In this document: positions 11,201-21,269 of the stretch, in pieces
Layout: each line of letters begins with the position of its first letter
How positions within the stretch are numbered: position 1 is the first letter of the stretch
Assembly: GCA_030248195.1 (NCBI GenBank)
Contig: JASAND010018359.1
Coordinates: 1 to 64,000, forward strand
Direction: 5' to 3'
DNA: 64,000 bases
Source: Trissonchulus latispiculum
Taxonomy: Eukaryota; Nematoda; Enoplea; Enoplida; Ironidae
Program-made: the position numbers and the translations under genes
Notes under the pieces: generated by a model
The model's input: only the letters and a program-made list of their open reading frames with translations
Told to the model about the DNA's origin: nothing
The model's database searches: none

Positions 11201-14200
11201 GCAAGCTTTAGTGATCATTCTGTTTAGTCGAACATCCTTGGACTCCATTTCGGTGAATTCACGAACCGCCTTCTTACAGCCCGCCTCCAACTCTTCATAC
11301 TTTTCCTGCAGGCACATCAGCTCTTCACCGGGCCCAGTCTTCTGACTGCAGTAGGCAGCCAGATCTTTCAGGCAGGGATCTTGAATCTGGGGGAGCAGAC
11401 GAACACTGAACGAGCGATCGCGAAGGGATCGCTGTACCTGATCAGTACAGGCTGGCGTCAGGTGATCCTCCACATTATCCGAATAGACATGACGATACAG
11501 ACAGGGGAGAATGAAACCGGATGGATCCGGTTCATTCCGTTGACTGGCAGCCGCACCCGACTGCTCAGACCAATCCTGTGGGGCGCTGCAGCGGTCAATG
11601 GCCTCCTGACGACAGGCATGGTAGAGCATCGGGTCCAGGCTGAAGTCACGTGACATGAAAAACTGAATTTCCAGTAGGCGATTCTCACAGTCGTCCGAGA
11701 TGATTTTGTTGTCAATATTTTCCATTAGACAGGAGATGACGGAGAGTTCCTGGGCCTTGGCGTTGGCACAGAGACTGTCAATGGCAGCGCCACAGCTGCG
11801 CTGGAAGACACTGTCCACCTGATAGTTGGACACCACATCGGCCGCCTTGACCAGATGACTGACCGCCTGATAGCACTGGGGAGAAAAGGGGTAGGCCGGG
11901 GTGAGACCGGCCACCTGTGGCGCCTGATAGTGCTGCTCAGCCGCATTCATCAGACAGTGAATGGTTTGGCCCTGGCCGTCCAGTTGGTTGCCACAGAAAT
12001 GCGAGATTTCCTGGGCACAGCTGAGGATGATCTCTGGGGACATGCGGAAATCGGACATCAGGAGGCGTCGATGATCAAACAGCTGGCCCTGACACTGACC
12101 CGAGACCTGCTGCTTGCCCACGTGCATTACATTCTCCAAGCAGAGGACCACATAGGCCAGGTAGAAGTGATCTGCCTGCTGAGGCTGCTGCTGTTGCTGT
12201 TGCATCGGCGAACACTGATAGTTTCGAATGTCGGCCTCGCAAGCCTTTACCAGCGGATGAGAGAGGCGGTAGTCCCGGGCCATCAGCTGTTCTCGGACCT
12301 GCAGCTTTTCCAGGCAACTGGCGGACATCAGTCTATTTTGCATATTTTGCATCAGACAGGCCAGGACACGACCCTCGCCCACCTGAACATCACGACAGAG
12401 TCGTTCACGATCATCACGACAGGCATAGAAGAGCGGGCGATCCAGATGGAAGTCGTCCGCCTGCAGCTCAGCCAGTCGCATCAGTTCCATCTTGCAGGAC
12501 TCGCTGATGGTGGTTCCCATGTCCTTCTGCAGATTCTTCTGCTGCTCCTTCACCAACTTTTCCAGCATACAGTCCACCGTGCCACCCTAAAAAATACACA
12601 GACAATAATATTATGAACGCGTACGAACGTAAACACATGGAAAGTCATCTCCAGCTCATTTACTTTGAGAAAAACTCTTCTTTTTTACTGAGCACCTGGT
12701 TTTTTCCTTGGCAAAAATTTCTGGGGGGGGGGGGGGAAGTCTGGGGGGGGGTCCCCCCAGGTCCGGGGGAGGGCTCGTATTTCTGGGGGGGGGGGGGGAG
12801 AAAAATTTTTCAAAAAATGCCTAAAAATAGCTATTTTTTGCTGCTAAGCTAAAAAATTAACTATTTTTAACTTAAATTTGAGCTTAAAATAGCTAAAAAA
12901 TGCTTAAAAATGGGTAAAAATCCGGCGAAGCCGGAAAAATTTTTCAAAATTTACCCTCAAAACCCTATTTTTCCGGGCATTTTGGAGTTCTGGGGGGGGG
13001 GAAGGCCCGAATCCTGGGGGGGGGGCGATTCTGGGGGGGCGACTCAAGTCTGGGGGGGGGGGGGGGAACGAAATTCTGGGGGGCCCCCCCCCCCCCTGTA
13101 GGAAAAAGCCAGAGCACAGTGCGGGCATTTTTTGTCGCTCCTGCAGGTGCCCACATAGTGTCATACGTACACACCAAAATCTAAGAACTTATATATATAC
13201 TGGCTTTTTCCTACAGGGGGGGGGGGTGGGGGGGACCCCCCCAGAAATTCGTTCCCCTAGACTTGGGTCGCCCCCCCCTCCAGGATTCGGGCCTCCCCCC
13301 CCAGAACTCTAAAATGCCCGGAAAAATAGGGTTTTGAGGGTAAATTTTGAAAAATTTTTCCGGCTTCGCCGGATTTTTACCCATTTTAAGCATTTTTTAG
13401 CTATTTTAAGCTTAAATTTAAGTTAAAAATAGTTAATTTTTTAGCTCAGCAGCAAAAAATAGCTATTTTTAGGCATTTTTTTAAAAATTTTTCTTCCCCC
13501 CCCCCCAGACCTAGGGGGGGAAACCCCCCCCAGAAATTTTTGCCTAGGAAAAAGCCAGATATATATATACATAGACTTTAGGGCTTAACAAACTTCTTTT
13601 GGTCAAGACAGTGAAAAAGTTTCTTCAGGGCAGGGGCGGAACTAATAGGGCGCCGCCCCTCCCCCGTCGCAATTAGGAAAAACAAAGAACAAAAATAGAA
13701 AAAAAGGCGCACTACCTGAAAAAATTGTGCGGGTTCGGAGCAACGTTTCTTCTTTTAAACAACGTAACCTATTGTGTGTGTCTATAAAGAAAAAGCTTGA
13801 AATGCGGCCGAATTTTCGTAGAAAATTTCCATTTTTTGCCTATGTGTAAAATTTTTTGCGGTTCTCCAAAATGCAAAGAAGTTAAGCTTTAAAGACAAAT
13901 AATTATCGTTCGCTGCCATGTCACTCATATGGAGTGACAGCTTCATATTTAATACGGGCCATGGCACTCATATTGAGTGACACTCAGTTGTTATATAAAG
14001 CAGTTTCTCGACATTGGCCGGGACGTTTCACAAATAACTACTACATGTTGGCACACATCTTAAGCTAGCGATTATTTGGTAAAATGGTTGACAAGTCTGG
14101 CACTCAATATGAGTAACATGGTCGGCAGTGTTTGGATAGTGGCGGGGGATAATACTAAGAACACCTCAATGGTGGCAGGGAACGTGTTAAAAACAAAAAA

Positions 14201-15755
14201 TTCTTCGACTTATGGGAGGCTAAGTCTCCTTAGACCCCTCCGACTCCGCTAGAAACAATTTTTTCCCACGGGGGAACCCACCCCGATTTCGAAATCTTGG
14301 ATTCGAAAGTGCTGCAGTGCACGACTTTTTGGGTCAAGGAGTAAGTCAAGCCAGACAATTATTTAAGCTGGACATAGACATTTTATACTACATATAAAGA
14401 AAAGTGCCATGAAAAGACTCCTGGACTTATCTTGAAAAAGCTCTAAATTTTGTACCTGCGGGCTCCCGCCTCTTTTTCTTTTCTCTCGTGAAGTGAAGAG
14501 AAAACTGAAACCACCGTACCACCAACGTCCATACGTTTATAGACAGTATATCAATGTTAAAACAGCGAGCCATGTTATTTATTTCTAGGGAATTTATTCT
14601 TGGGGGGGGGCATCCCGGCGGGGGGGGTTTACAAAAATGAAGTAAAATTGGTAATTTCTGACGTATTTTGCGTGCTAAAGCTAAAGTACTCCAAAATTGC
14701 CTAGAACTAGGCTAAAATAGCCATTCTTACGATAACATCTGATACATTTTAAATAACAAACGTGTTTGAAAATTGCCTATTTTTAGCGAAAACTCGGGCA
14801 CCCAAACAATCCGGGAGGGGGCGATTTCGTGTAGGGAAGGTAATTCGGGGAAAGGTAAATTTCGCTAAAATCCCACCCACTAAAAGCCCGGGTAATAAAC
14901 TCAAACATTAAGACAATTTACCTGCGTATGTTCAGAATCAGCAGCAAAATCTATCCGGCCACACTGCATCCGTTCAATATCAGATCTACAGCCTTTCAGG
15001 AATCTACCAATCAGTCTAAAGTCGCCGAACATGATAGACTCCATGCGAGTGAGAAAGTTGTGACACTTCCCAGTGGGGGTCATTTCCTCTTTATGATCAA
15101 CAAGACAGGAAATGAGGTGGCCCCTCTGTTCCACATCCGCAGACTGCGGGTCCGGATGACAGTCTGTAAACTTGGCCATCTCCGCGTCACAGAACTGGCT
15201 AGCAGCGTTCTGAAATCGCTGGTCCTCAGACAGCTTCACTTTGGCCTGCCACAGAATATGCTGACAGGGCCCGGACAGAACATCCGTATCCTTCCGATCC
15301 TCCTCCAGACAAATGATGATGTTAATGTCCGTCCGCTGAACAGACTTAGGACAGAAATATTCAATCTCATCCCGACATTCAGCGTACTCAATCAGCCGTT
15401 TGTCTAGGATGGCCAAATCAGGACCGCCAGCGGACGGAGGATTGGGAGCGGCGCCGGCACCTCGCTGGGCCCCACCCCCGCCCAATGGCTGTCCACCTCC
15501 TCCTGCTCCGGCACCCTGGTCCAGGTTCCCTTGAGCTCCTCCCGCCACGGGTTTGATATTTGGAGCAGCAGCGCCCCGGCCGCCAGCATTCAACTGGTCA
15601 TGATTCACATTCCCTCCACCAACTGCCGGATTTTCTGGCGGTGGCCGAGGGATGTTACCCTCGGCACCCCCTTCAGTGTCATCACCGGCAGCATGTACTA
15701 CCAAAGGAATTAAAGCAAATACCAGGAAAGAAAACACCCAAACAACACGCCGCAT
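7594..15755 (-). CDS. GLG1: Golgi apparatus protein 1 (GLG1/MG-160), complete four-exon gene
   Basis: GLG1 is a type I membrane sialoglycoprotein of the Golgi made almost entirely of cysteine-rich repeats. In vertebrates it binds FGFs, E-selectin and latent TGF-beta complexes. The CDS joins 15,755-14,922, 12,586-11,199, 10,108-9,250 and 8,208-7,594. All three introns have GT...AG ends and the frame is open across every join, giving 1,231 codons plus stop, close to vertebrate GLG1. Order: signal peptide (MRRVVWVFSF...), a Gly/Pro/Asn-rich spacer of about 110 residues, many repeats of the pattern C..D/E...C(x)nCL(x)nC, then a transmembrane helix and a short basic tail ending TKRVRQELKNR. That tail closely resembles the vertebrate GLG1 tail. 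The ATG at 15,755 is preferred over the upstream in-frame ATG at 15,773 because it has G at -3 and starts the signal peptide directly. A second, partly broken copy lies at 55,115-64,000. Confidence 0.93.
8209..9249 (-). other. GLG1 intron 3
   Basis: A 1,041-bp intron with no gene. Positions 8,405-8,510 hold repeated CGGAAAAAA words. Positions 8,879-8,930 hold a short tandem of AAGGTGTACT followed by TA-rich sequence. Neither could be assigned to a transposon family. Confidence 0.6.
9250..10108 (-). CDS. GLG1: GLG1 exon 3: Cys-rich repeats
   Basis: The acceptor GTTTGTTTCAG|ACCCGTTG restores the phase-2 codon as CGA (Arg) and continues P-V-V-E-K-H-C, keeping the repeat spacing. The exon has about five repeats and ends in phase 0 at TCGGAG|GTAATTCC. 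Its partner in the right arm would lie beyond the window. Confidence 0.9.
10240..10593 (-). mobile_element. tRNA-derived SINE in GLG1 intron 2
   Basis: On the minus strand it matches the SINE at 20,863-21,236 over nearly its whole length: a tRNA-like head with GGCCGAGAGG and a B-box-like GTTCGAATGCC, then the same 280-bp body ending near CTGTAGGTTGGAA. It is more diverged than the two arm copies, so it is a separate older insertion. Confidence 0.7.
10604..10731. mobile_element. 128-bp MITE with about 30-bp inverted ends
   Basis: The ends AGGGGCCAATGTTATCAACG and CGTTGATAACATCGACCCCT are inverted copies, continuing into AACCCGGG words near the middle. It sits just upstream (minus sense) of the intron 2 SINE. 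Target duplication is unclear. Confidence 0.55.
11032..11175. mobile_element. Small hAT-like MITE beside the GLG1 exon 2 donor
   Basis: The ends CAGGGGCGTATCCAGG and CCTGGATACGCCCC are inverted repeats of the CAGGGGCG type common to animal hAT elements. The flanks CCACTCCC and CAACTACC match at 6 of 8 positions, fitting a decayed 8-bp duplication. It ends 23 bp from the exon 2 splice donor. Confidence 0.6.
11199..12586 (-). CDS. GLG1: GLG1 exon 2: central Cys-rich repeats with a poly-Gln insert
   Basis: The acceptor TATTTTTTAG|GGTGGC joins in phase 0 to exon 1 and gives ...HTQGGTVDCMLEK. The exon carries about seven GLG1 repeats. One contains a run of six glutamines followed by PQQ, encoded by CAA/CAG codons. 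It ends in phase 2 at TTGCCG|GTAAGAA. A hAT-like MITE lies 23 bp inside the next intron. The right arm holds an intact copy of this exon. Confidence 0.92.
12696..13112. mobile_element. CTGGC-family MITE copy A (5-bp TSD AGCAC)
   Basis: The ends CTGGTTTTTTCCTTGG and TAGGAAAAAGCCAG are inverted. Flanks AGCAC (12,691-12,695) and AGCAC (13,113-13,117) are a perfect 5-bp duplication. The interior has several G-runs of 8-16 bases, AATAGCTAAAAA words and the hairpin CCGGCGAAGCCGG. It lies in the left GLG1 intron 1 only. Glycine/proline-rich frames over it are artefacts of the G-runs. Confidence 0.8.
13200..13558. mobile_element. CTGGC-family MITE copy B (5-bp TSD ATATA)
   Basis: It begins CTGGCTTTTTCCTACAGG and ends CCTAGGAAAAAGCCAG, flanked by ATATA at 13,195-13,199 and 13,559-13,563. 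Its interior is an inverted relative of copy A, from which it is separated by only 87 bp, so together A and B form an imperfect palindrome. The CCGGCTTCGCCGG hairpin is present. Confidence 0.8.
13564..14921 (-). other. Remainder of GLG1 intron 1 (left arm)
   Basis: No gene. The part 13,564-14,192 is private to the left arm and includes CACTCATATGGAGTG and two further ACTCA-ATAT-GAGT words at 13,921-14,120. It ends at a TTAA where the right arm has TCAA, so it may be an insertion. The part 14,193-14,921 aligns to the right arm and provides empty sites for three right-arm insertions. Confidence 0.55.
14922..15755 (-). CDS. GLG1: GLG1 exon 1: signal peptide, low-complexity spacer, first Cys-rich repeats
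   Basis: The exon encodes the signal peptide, then a Gly/Ala/Pro/Asn-rich spacer, then the first cysteine repeats starting at the AECRDEIEYFC segment. It ends ...EHTQ at a phase-0 donor, CAG|GTAAATTG. Frame reading past the donor stops soon after, which supports the splice. The spacer is not a recognised domain and is the part destroyed in the right-arm copy. Confidence 0.9.
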
Positions 15756-16090
15756 GTCACTAAACGACAACATCAGGGCGATAACTGAAACAGTCAAAAC
15801 TGATCTTAATTAAAACGGTCAATACGTAGTGTGTATTATATTTATTAGGGAGAGGGCGTTAGCGCTCACCCTAGAATAAGGAAAATTTGACGGAATGTGT
15901 ATAATCTGGACACTGTTTGGCCTGTGGCCAGCGAAGGAGTGGACCGATCGGGCTCAAACTTTTTGCGCGAAGAGCCTTTGGGCAGGGGTACATGCTGTGA
16001 AAATTTCAGCCGGATCGGCCGGGTAGATCTTGAGATATGAAAATTGGCCCCCCGCGCAGGCCGAGTTTCTCGTCTTCCCCCCCCCCCCCC
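15756..16090 (-). promoter_or_regulatory. Putative GLG1 promoter and 5' UTR (left arm)
   Basis: This block directly upstream of the start codon is conserved in both arms. It contains a TATA-like CTAATAAATATAATA in the sense direction around 15,834-15,848, about 80-90 bases before the chosen ATG, and the palindrome AGCGCT just upstream. The evidence is position plus conservation; no transcript data are available. Confidence 0.35.
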
Positions 16091-16266
16091 AGGGGTGCAG
16101 GTCGGAAAATGTCAACATTGCTTCATAGTTGAATGTTTATTGTCACTACCAGTAGAAACGGCTGAAAATGCGATTTTTGGCATAAAACTAGAAAACAGAA
16201 AGCTTTTTTGGGGGAAGGCTGGAAGATCCTGGGGGGAGGGGTTGGGGGGTCTCTACTAGAGGGGAC

Positions 16267-16624
16267 CTGGCTTTTTCCTACGGGGGGAGGCGGGGGCGGA
16301 AATTCGTTTCCCTCAGACTTGCGTCCCCCCCAAGGATTCGGGCCTTCCCCCCAGAACTTTAAAGTGCCCGAAAAATCAGGGTTGTGAGGATTAATTTTGA
16401 AAATTTTTTCCGGCTGCTTCGCCGGATTTTTATACATTTTAACTGTATATTTTAAGCTTAAATTTAGGTTAAAAATAGTTAATATTTTAGCTTAGCAGCA
16501 AAAATAGCTATTTTAAAGCATTTTCGAAACCATTGCCTCCCCCCCCCAACTCCGTGTCCCCCCCACCCCTGGGAGGGACCGCCTCCCAGACTCCCCCCAG
16601 AATTTTTTCCTAAGAAAAAGCCAA
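16267..16624. mobile_element. CTGGC-family MITE copy C (degraded)
   Basis: It begins CTGGCTTTTTCCTACGG and ends CCTAAGAAAAAGCCA, with the same G-runs, AAAATAGCT words and CCGGCTGCTTCGCCGG hairpin as copies A and B. The last bases are degraded and no duplication is visible. A mirrored copy at 54,290-54,616 shows that it predates the arm duplication. Confidence 0.65.
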
Positions 16625-16869
16625 AACTTGGGGCCCGCAACCCCAAATCACCGTTACACCTATGCTCCCAACCCTTCCCAGAATTTGGACCCCTGAAATT
16701 TTAAAAATGGCCAAGCAATGCAAAATTTTCTATATTTTAACACTTTTTCCTTCAAAATAAGGTTTATTTTACACATTTTAAGGTGCAGTCATAGTCGCGA
16801 ACGCATTAAGACGCGCGTCGACGCCGCAGATTGTAACATGCCGTTTAAACCGTTTAAAATTAATTGTAG

Positions 16870-17060
16870 CATATTCAAAGGGGGAAGGTTTGTGGGTACC
16901 CCCCCCCCCCTGCCGATTTGGGGGGGGGGGGGGCGCCCCCCCCGGGGGGGGGGGGGGGGGAGGATAGTCGCGCCGAAGACGCAAAAATTGGCCTAAATCT
17001 GGGTATATTTAGGGTAAATTGTGCAAACTTTCAAAAAAGTCCAAATGTTTTGCATAAAGT
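16870..17060. repeat. G-run repeat with GCGCGACTA signature
   Basis: Dense runs of G and C are followed by AGTCGCGCCGAAGACGC and TAAATCTGGGTATATTTAGGG-like sequence, then a TAAAGTGTTTATTATT block. The same order recurs around 21,550-21,700, 21,990-22,120, 24,600-24,720, 46,140-46,280, 48,830-48,920, 49,250-49,400 and 53,840-53,980. It is a repeated family whose ends could not be fixed. Confidence 0.45.
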
Positions 17061-17114
17061 GTTTATTATTGAGAGAAATTCACGTTTTTAACTCATAGAC
17101 GTTCTGACTCAATA

Positions 17115-17298
17115 CAAGAAATAAAAATGCTCCTCTGGAGCATAAAAAAAGTAATATGGGTGATGGTGAGGTTGTAAAATCAAAAGAGGACTAGTCTTTA
17201 AAATGCTTAATATGGGGGCTAGGTTCAAAAATAGAAGAGGACTAGGTTGTGAGCGAATTAATATGGGCACAGCTTCGCCGAACAACCCATATTCGCGG
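17115..17298 (+). repeat. 184-bp inverted-repeat unit, left member
   Basis: It is repeated inverted at 19,302-19,485 with almost no differences (outer end CAAGAAATAAAAATGCTCC, inner end CCATATTCGCGG). The pair brackets 2.0 kb that holds CTGGC copy D. It may be the terminal repeat of a larger element or two independent insertions. No duplication was assigned. Confidence 0.6.
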
Positions 17299-17383
17299 TT
17301 TATAAACGTAAATCATTATGCATATCCATCCAAGCTACATTTAGTTTATAGTGCATAAACAATCTCTACTGCTACGTATATAT

Positions 17384-17670
17384 CTGGCATTTTTTTAGGG
17401 TTTTGAAAGTGGGGGGGCGCTTCGCCCCCAGCGTTTTTTTTCCAAATCGGATTTCATCAAATTTTCGTCATTTTTATTTTCTGAGCGTCATTTTTATTTG
17501 TCCAACGTCAAAAATAAAGTTTTGCAGAAATGCAGTTTTGTTATGATTTTAGGCTATATTTGTAATTTTGGTTGAATTTTTACCTTGTTGGCGTGTGTTG
17601 CTTCATATTTCGCATTGTCCCGCGAATATATTCAAACTTACGTGCCCATATGATAGATATATCTGGTGTC

Positions 17671-17705
<35 letters not shown>

Positions 17706-18937
17706 CATGTCTTTGAGTATTAACAATGATGAGAACACCTCGACACAATGTGGGGGGTCTGGGGGGCGGAGCACCCCAGAAGTTGAAGAATTTTTGCTTT
17801 TTAGATGAAATCGTCCTTTAAATCTTTAATTCTTTTCATTTTGCACAAACAAGAAATTTTTTAAAAGGTTACCCTTTTTGAAGGGTAAAATAAGAATTTT
17901 TGCTAAACTCGAACGACATTTTAAGCTTTTTCTATCCAAAAATCTGGTAAAAACGTTGGCAATATACGTATATATATATATATACGCGCTCACGAAATTT
18001 TGTTGACATGCCTTTTTTCTGTTTTTCCTGTTTGCTTTTACTTACCTTCAAATCGCAACGACAGAGCTGCCCTCCAGATCCATCCCTAGTAGTTATAACA
18101 TTTATGCAATAAACGTTCTTAAACATCCTATCCTGGTACATACGTATATATAAGCTCTCATTCCATTCTACATAGCTGAGATAATCCGAAGAGAAAGTTT
18201 TTAAAGAAAATATTCAGCGAAATTGGTATGAGAAACTTGCATCAAAAAATGCAATTGAAGTATGTAGCATAAAGACTCGTAGCCTGTGGCTTTGTATATA
18301 CATATAATAGATATACTGATTGACTGTTCAAACATCGTCGAACCTTAACATCACTAAGACAATATATATAGAGCGGGGGTTTGGGGGCGGCAGCCCCCAA
18401 AATTTGAGAGTTTTTTGAAAAATCACTGTTAAAACGTAATAGAAACTTTGCATTCTTGTTAAATTTGAGTGCTACTTCCACATTTTGGCTTGGTCATTCT
18501 GTCGTCATTTTTATTTTGGCGTCGTCAAAACTATTGTTCATTTCTGCAAACGACGCTATTTTTGACCAAAAAAAACCTAGTCGCCCCCCCCCCTTGGGTG
18601 GGGGTAGTGGGGGGGGGGGGGGGCGAGTCCAAGGTATAAAATACCAAAATTTTTAGCGAAAAATTAGCATTTTTTAGGTAAAAACACAAAAAAACTCGCT
18701 ATTTTTAAGCTTAAAATTAACTTATAAGTCCATAAATTAGCTAAAAATGCAGAAAATTTTTGAAAATTTGACCTCAAAAACTTAATTTTTCGACACTTTT
18801 GGGCGACCCCCAAAAAAGTGGGGGGGGGCTTGCCGAAAAGTGGGGGGGGGATGAAAGTGGGGGGGCTCCGAAAAGTGGAGGGGGGAACCGAAAAGTGGGG
18901 GGCCCCCCCCCCCCCCCCCCCACTAAAAAAATGCCAG
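17384..18937. mobile_element. CTGGC-family element copy D, 1.55 kb (5-bp TSD TATAT)
   Basis: The ends CTGGCATTTTTTTAG and CTAAAAAAATGCCAG are perfect inverted repeats. TATAT flanks both sides (17,379-17,383 and 18,938-18,942). G-runs occur near both ends with a GGGGCGCTTCGCCCC-like hairpin, and a mixed AT-rich interior holds no transposase. It is the longest member and may include secondary insertions. The mirrored copy is at 51,996-53,531. Confidence 0.78.
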
Positions 18938-19301
18938 TATATATATGTATTCGAGCGTAACGGAACTTTTATTGTAGCAAACTTTTTCTTTGAGAAACTC
19001 TTTATACTAACCAGTGCATTTTATCCATTTATATCTCAAGAATAATTTTAGGACTCTGATCTTCTATTTCCTTCCTGCTTGAACCAATAGCTTTAGCATG
19101 ATATCCTTAGATCTCATCTCGTTGCTTGCTGCAGTTCAACACGACCACATAATGATAATTTAAGTATATATTCCTAGCAAGTCTAACAGTGTATGCAAAC
19201 AACTAAATATATTCAATGAGTATTCAACTTCTTAAATTTCTTATTACTGACTGACACTGATAGCTCTGTATGCGACAGAAGTTAAGACGAAGAGTGAAAT
19301 C

Positions 19302-19485
19302 CCGCGAATATGGGTTGTTCGGCGAAGCTGTGCCCATATTAATTCGCTCACAACCTAGTCCTCTTCTATTTTTGAACCTAGCCCCCATATTAAGCATTTT
19401 AAAGACTAGTCCTCTATTGATTTTACAACCTCACCATCACCCATATTACTTTTTTTATGCTCCAGAGGAGCATTTTTATTTCTTG
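19302..19485 (-). repeat. 184-bp inverted-repeat unit, right member
   Basis: Inverse of the unit at 17,115-17,298, including the GGTTGTTCGGCGAAGCTG segment. Both members are mirrored in the right arm (51,449-51,631 and 53,618-53,800), so the structure was present before duplication. Confidence 0.6.
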
Positions 19486-19986
19486 TCCTTCTGTCATTTT
19501 AAAGGATCCCTTTCCAGCAATGCGGTAATGGATACAAGGAGCTTGAACAGTGCCGTAGGTAGAGCAGAAAACTGATTATATCAATATATAGTACCACTGA
19601 ATTCTCACCTCCGCCCCAAGCTTCGGCCGCTGCAACCTCTGTTTGTGGGTGGTATAAGGATAAAACTTTTTCGCCTCTCCAAACACCACTGGTCTATAGG
19701 CCCCATAGACCGTAGTGACCACTGGTCACTTCCCTCCATTTCGGCAATATGCCCATTGAAACGAGCACAGTCGATTTACTATTCATGCCACCGACCAAAA
19801 CGCCGAAAAACGCTGTTTTAAGGGGTTTGACCACTGGTCAAGCAAGACCACTGGTAACTTCTTTCGGTTTCGGCAATATGCTCATTGGAACGAGCGTAGT
19901 CAAATGCCCTCAACCAAAACGCCGAAAAACGCTGTTTTAGGCCGTTCGACCAGTAGTCAATAGGCCACATAGGCTGTAGCGACCAG

Positions 19987-20367
19987 CTGGCTTATCCCTT
20001 GGAAATTTTTTATGGGGGGGGCTTCATGGGGGGCCATCGATGGGGGGGGGGCATATTTTAGAATTTTTTTCCGAATTTTTGTGGGTTTTTTGCGTACTGA
20101 CTGCTAAAAATCGCTAAAAAATGACGAATTTTAGGTGTTTTTTAAGCTAAAATAGCGAAAATTTAGTCAAAAATCCGGCGAAGCCGGAAAATTTTTTGAA
20201 AATTTAGGGTAAAAATGGTAAAATTTGGCAATTTTTGGGGTTATGGGGGGGAGGTCGGGATTTCTGGGGGGGGCTTTTCAAGGGGGGAGGCTCCTCGAAT
20301 GGGGTGGGGAGGTCGCCGAATGGGGGGCGGCCCCCACCCCCACCCCCCCCCACTAGGGATAAGCCAG
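19987..20367. mobile_element. CTGGC-family MITE copy E (5-bp TSD ACCAG)
   Basis: It begins CTGGCTTATCCCTTGG and ends CACTAGGGATAAGCCAG, flanked by ACCAG at 19,982-19,986 and 20,368-20,372. The interior has G-runs and CCGGCGAAGCCGG. Its ends differ from A-D in the middle (TTATCC rather than TTTTCC or ATTTTT), marking a subfamily shared with copy F. Confidence 0.8.
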
Positions 20368-20565
20368 ACCAGTGGCTATCGCGCCCCTACATAATTCGTT
20401 ATATTTAATCATTTCTGGACTCTGAAAGCTTCAAATCCTTGATCAGACTAGAAAAAGTTTTCAAACCATGCTGACGAGAACTCAAACAAAGCCGAACACC
20501 AACCCACGCTTAATCAAGCAAAGGGGGTCGAAAATTTTGGGAGCCTTGTACTTGCAATAGAAATC

Positions 20566-20862
20566 AATTAGAAAAATATAGAAAACAATTAGAAATAATT
20601 TAGAAAACAATTAGAAAATAATTGGAAAACAATTAGAAAACATATGTTAAACTTGGTTAGAAAACAATTAGAAAAGCTTTAGAAAACAATTAGAAAATAA
20701 TTAGACAAATTAGAAAAATCGTAGTTTTTGTTAGAAAATAATAAGAAAATAATTAAAAAATAATTAGTAAAAAATTAGAAAATAATTAGAAATCAATTAG
20801 AAAGTGGGCCGCTCGATTTTAGAAAACGATTAGAAAACAATTAGAAAACGATTAGAAAATTG
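20566..20862. repeat. (TTAGAAAACAA)n tandem array
   Basis: About 300 bp of imperfect TTAGAAAAYAA repeats with period 10-11. It resumes for about 40 bp after 21,237, so the SINE is inserted into the array. The inverted equivalent in the right arm is at about 50,087-50,385. Confidence 0.75.
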
Positions 20863-21236
20863 TGCCGCAAGGGCCGAGTGGTAAGGTGTTCGACTAAAGA
20901 TCTTACGGTCCTAGGTTCGAACCCCCGCTACCACAAGGCTTTCGCAAATCCCCTTGAGCAAGGGACTAAGCACATATCGGTTCGCCGTGGGCTCCAGCCA
21001 ACCCAGCTGTCTATCCTTAACTGGTCGGTAAATGGGTACCACTGCGGTGGGAAGGTAACAGGAGTCTGTGTTCTGGCGTAATGCCTGATGAAGGGCTGGC
21101 CCCCCTTCCACAGATGTATATAGTCAACATTAGAGTTGTCGCTCCTGGCTTCGGGCTGTGAATCCGGAGATAAGCACCGGCACCCTATAACCTTCTGTAG
21201 GTTGGAGTTCTCTCCAGGGGTCACTTTACCCTTTTT
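20863..21236 (+). mobile_element. tRNA-derived SINE, about 374 bp
   Basis: The head is tRNA-like (Ser/Leu-type): an A-box-like GGCCGAGTGGTAAGG is followed by a B box GGTTCGAACCC, the internal RNA polymerase III promoter. A tRNA-unrelated body of about 290 bp follows. It inserted in a TTAGAAAACAA array. Copies occur at 10,240-10,593 and 49,688-50,069. It encodes no protein; mobilisation would depend on a partner LINE, none of which is seen here. Confidence 0.8.
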
Positions 21237-21269
21237 TAATTAGAAAATTATTAAAACATTTTTCTAATT

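Noticed and set aside
11855..12616. 253-codon plus-strand frame over GLG1 exon 2 (and the mirrored 248-codon frame at 62,924-63,670)
   Set aside because: It is antisense to a clear cysteine-rich coding exon and is explained by codon bias of that exon.
13564..14192. A left-arm-specific piggyBac MITE
   Set aside because: A TTAA lies at one edge and another TTAA near 13,583, but the putative ends do not match as inverted repeats.
14193..14921. An extra GLG1 exon between exons 1 and 2
   Set aside because: Exons 1 and 2 join in frame with correct GT-AG ends and preserved cysteine spacing. No open frame with cysteine repeats lies between them.
20863..20936. Possible functional Ser/Leu-type tRNA gene
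   Set aside because: The A and B boxes are good, but the acceptor stem does not close and the same head with a 290-bp body recurs at two other places, so it is the head of a SINE.
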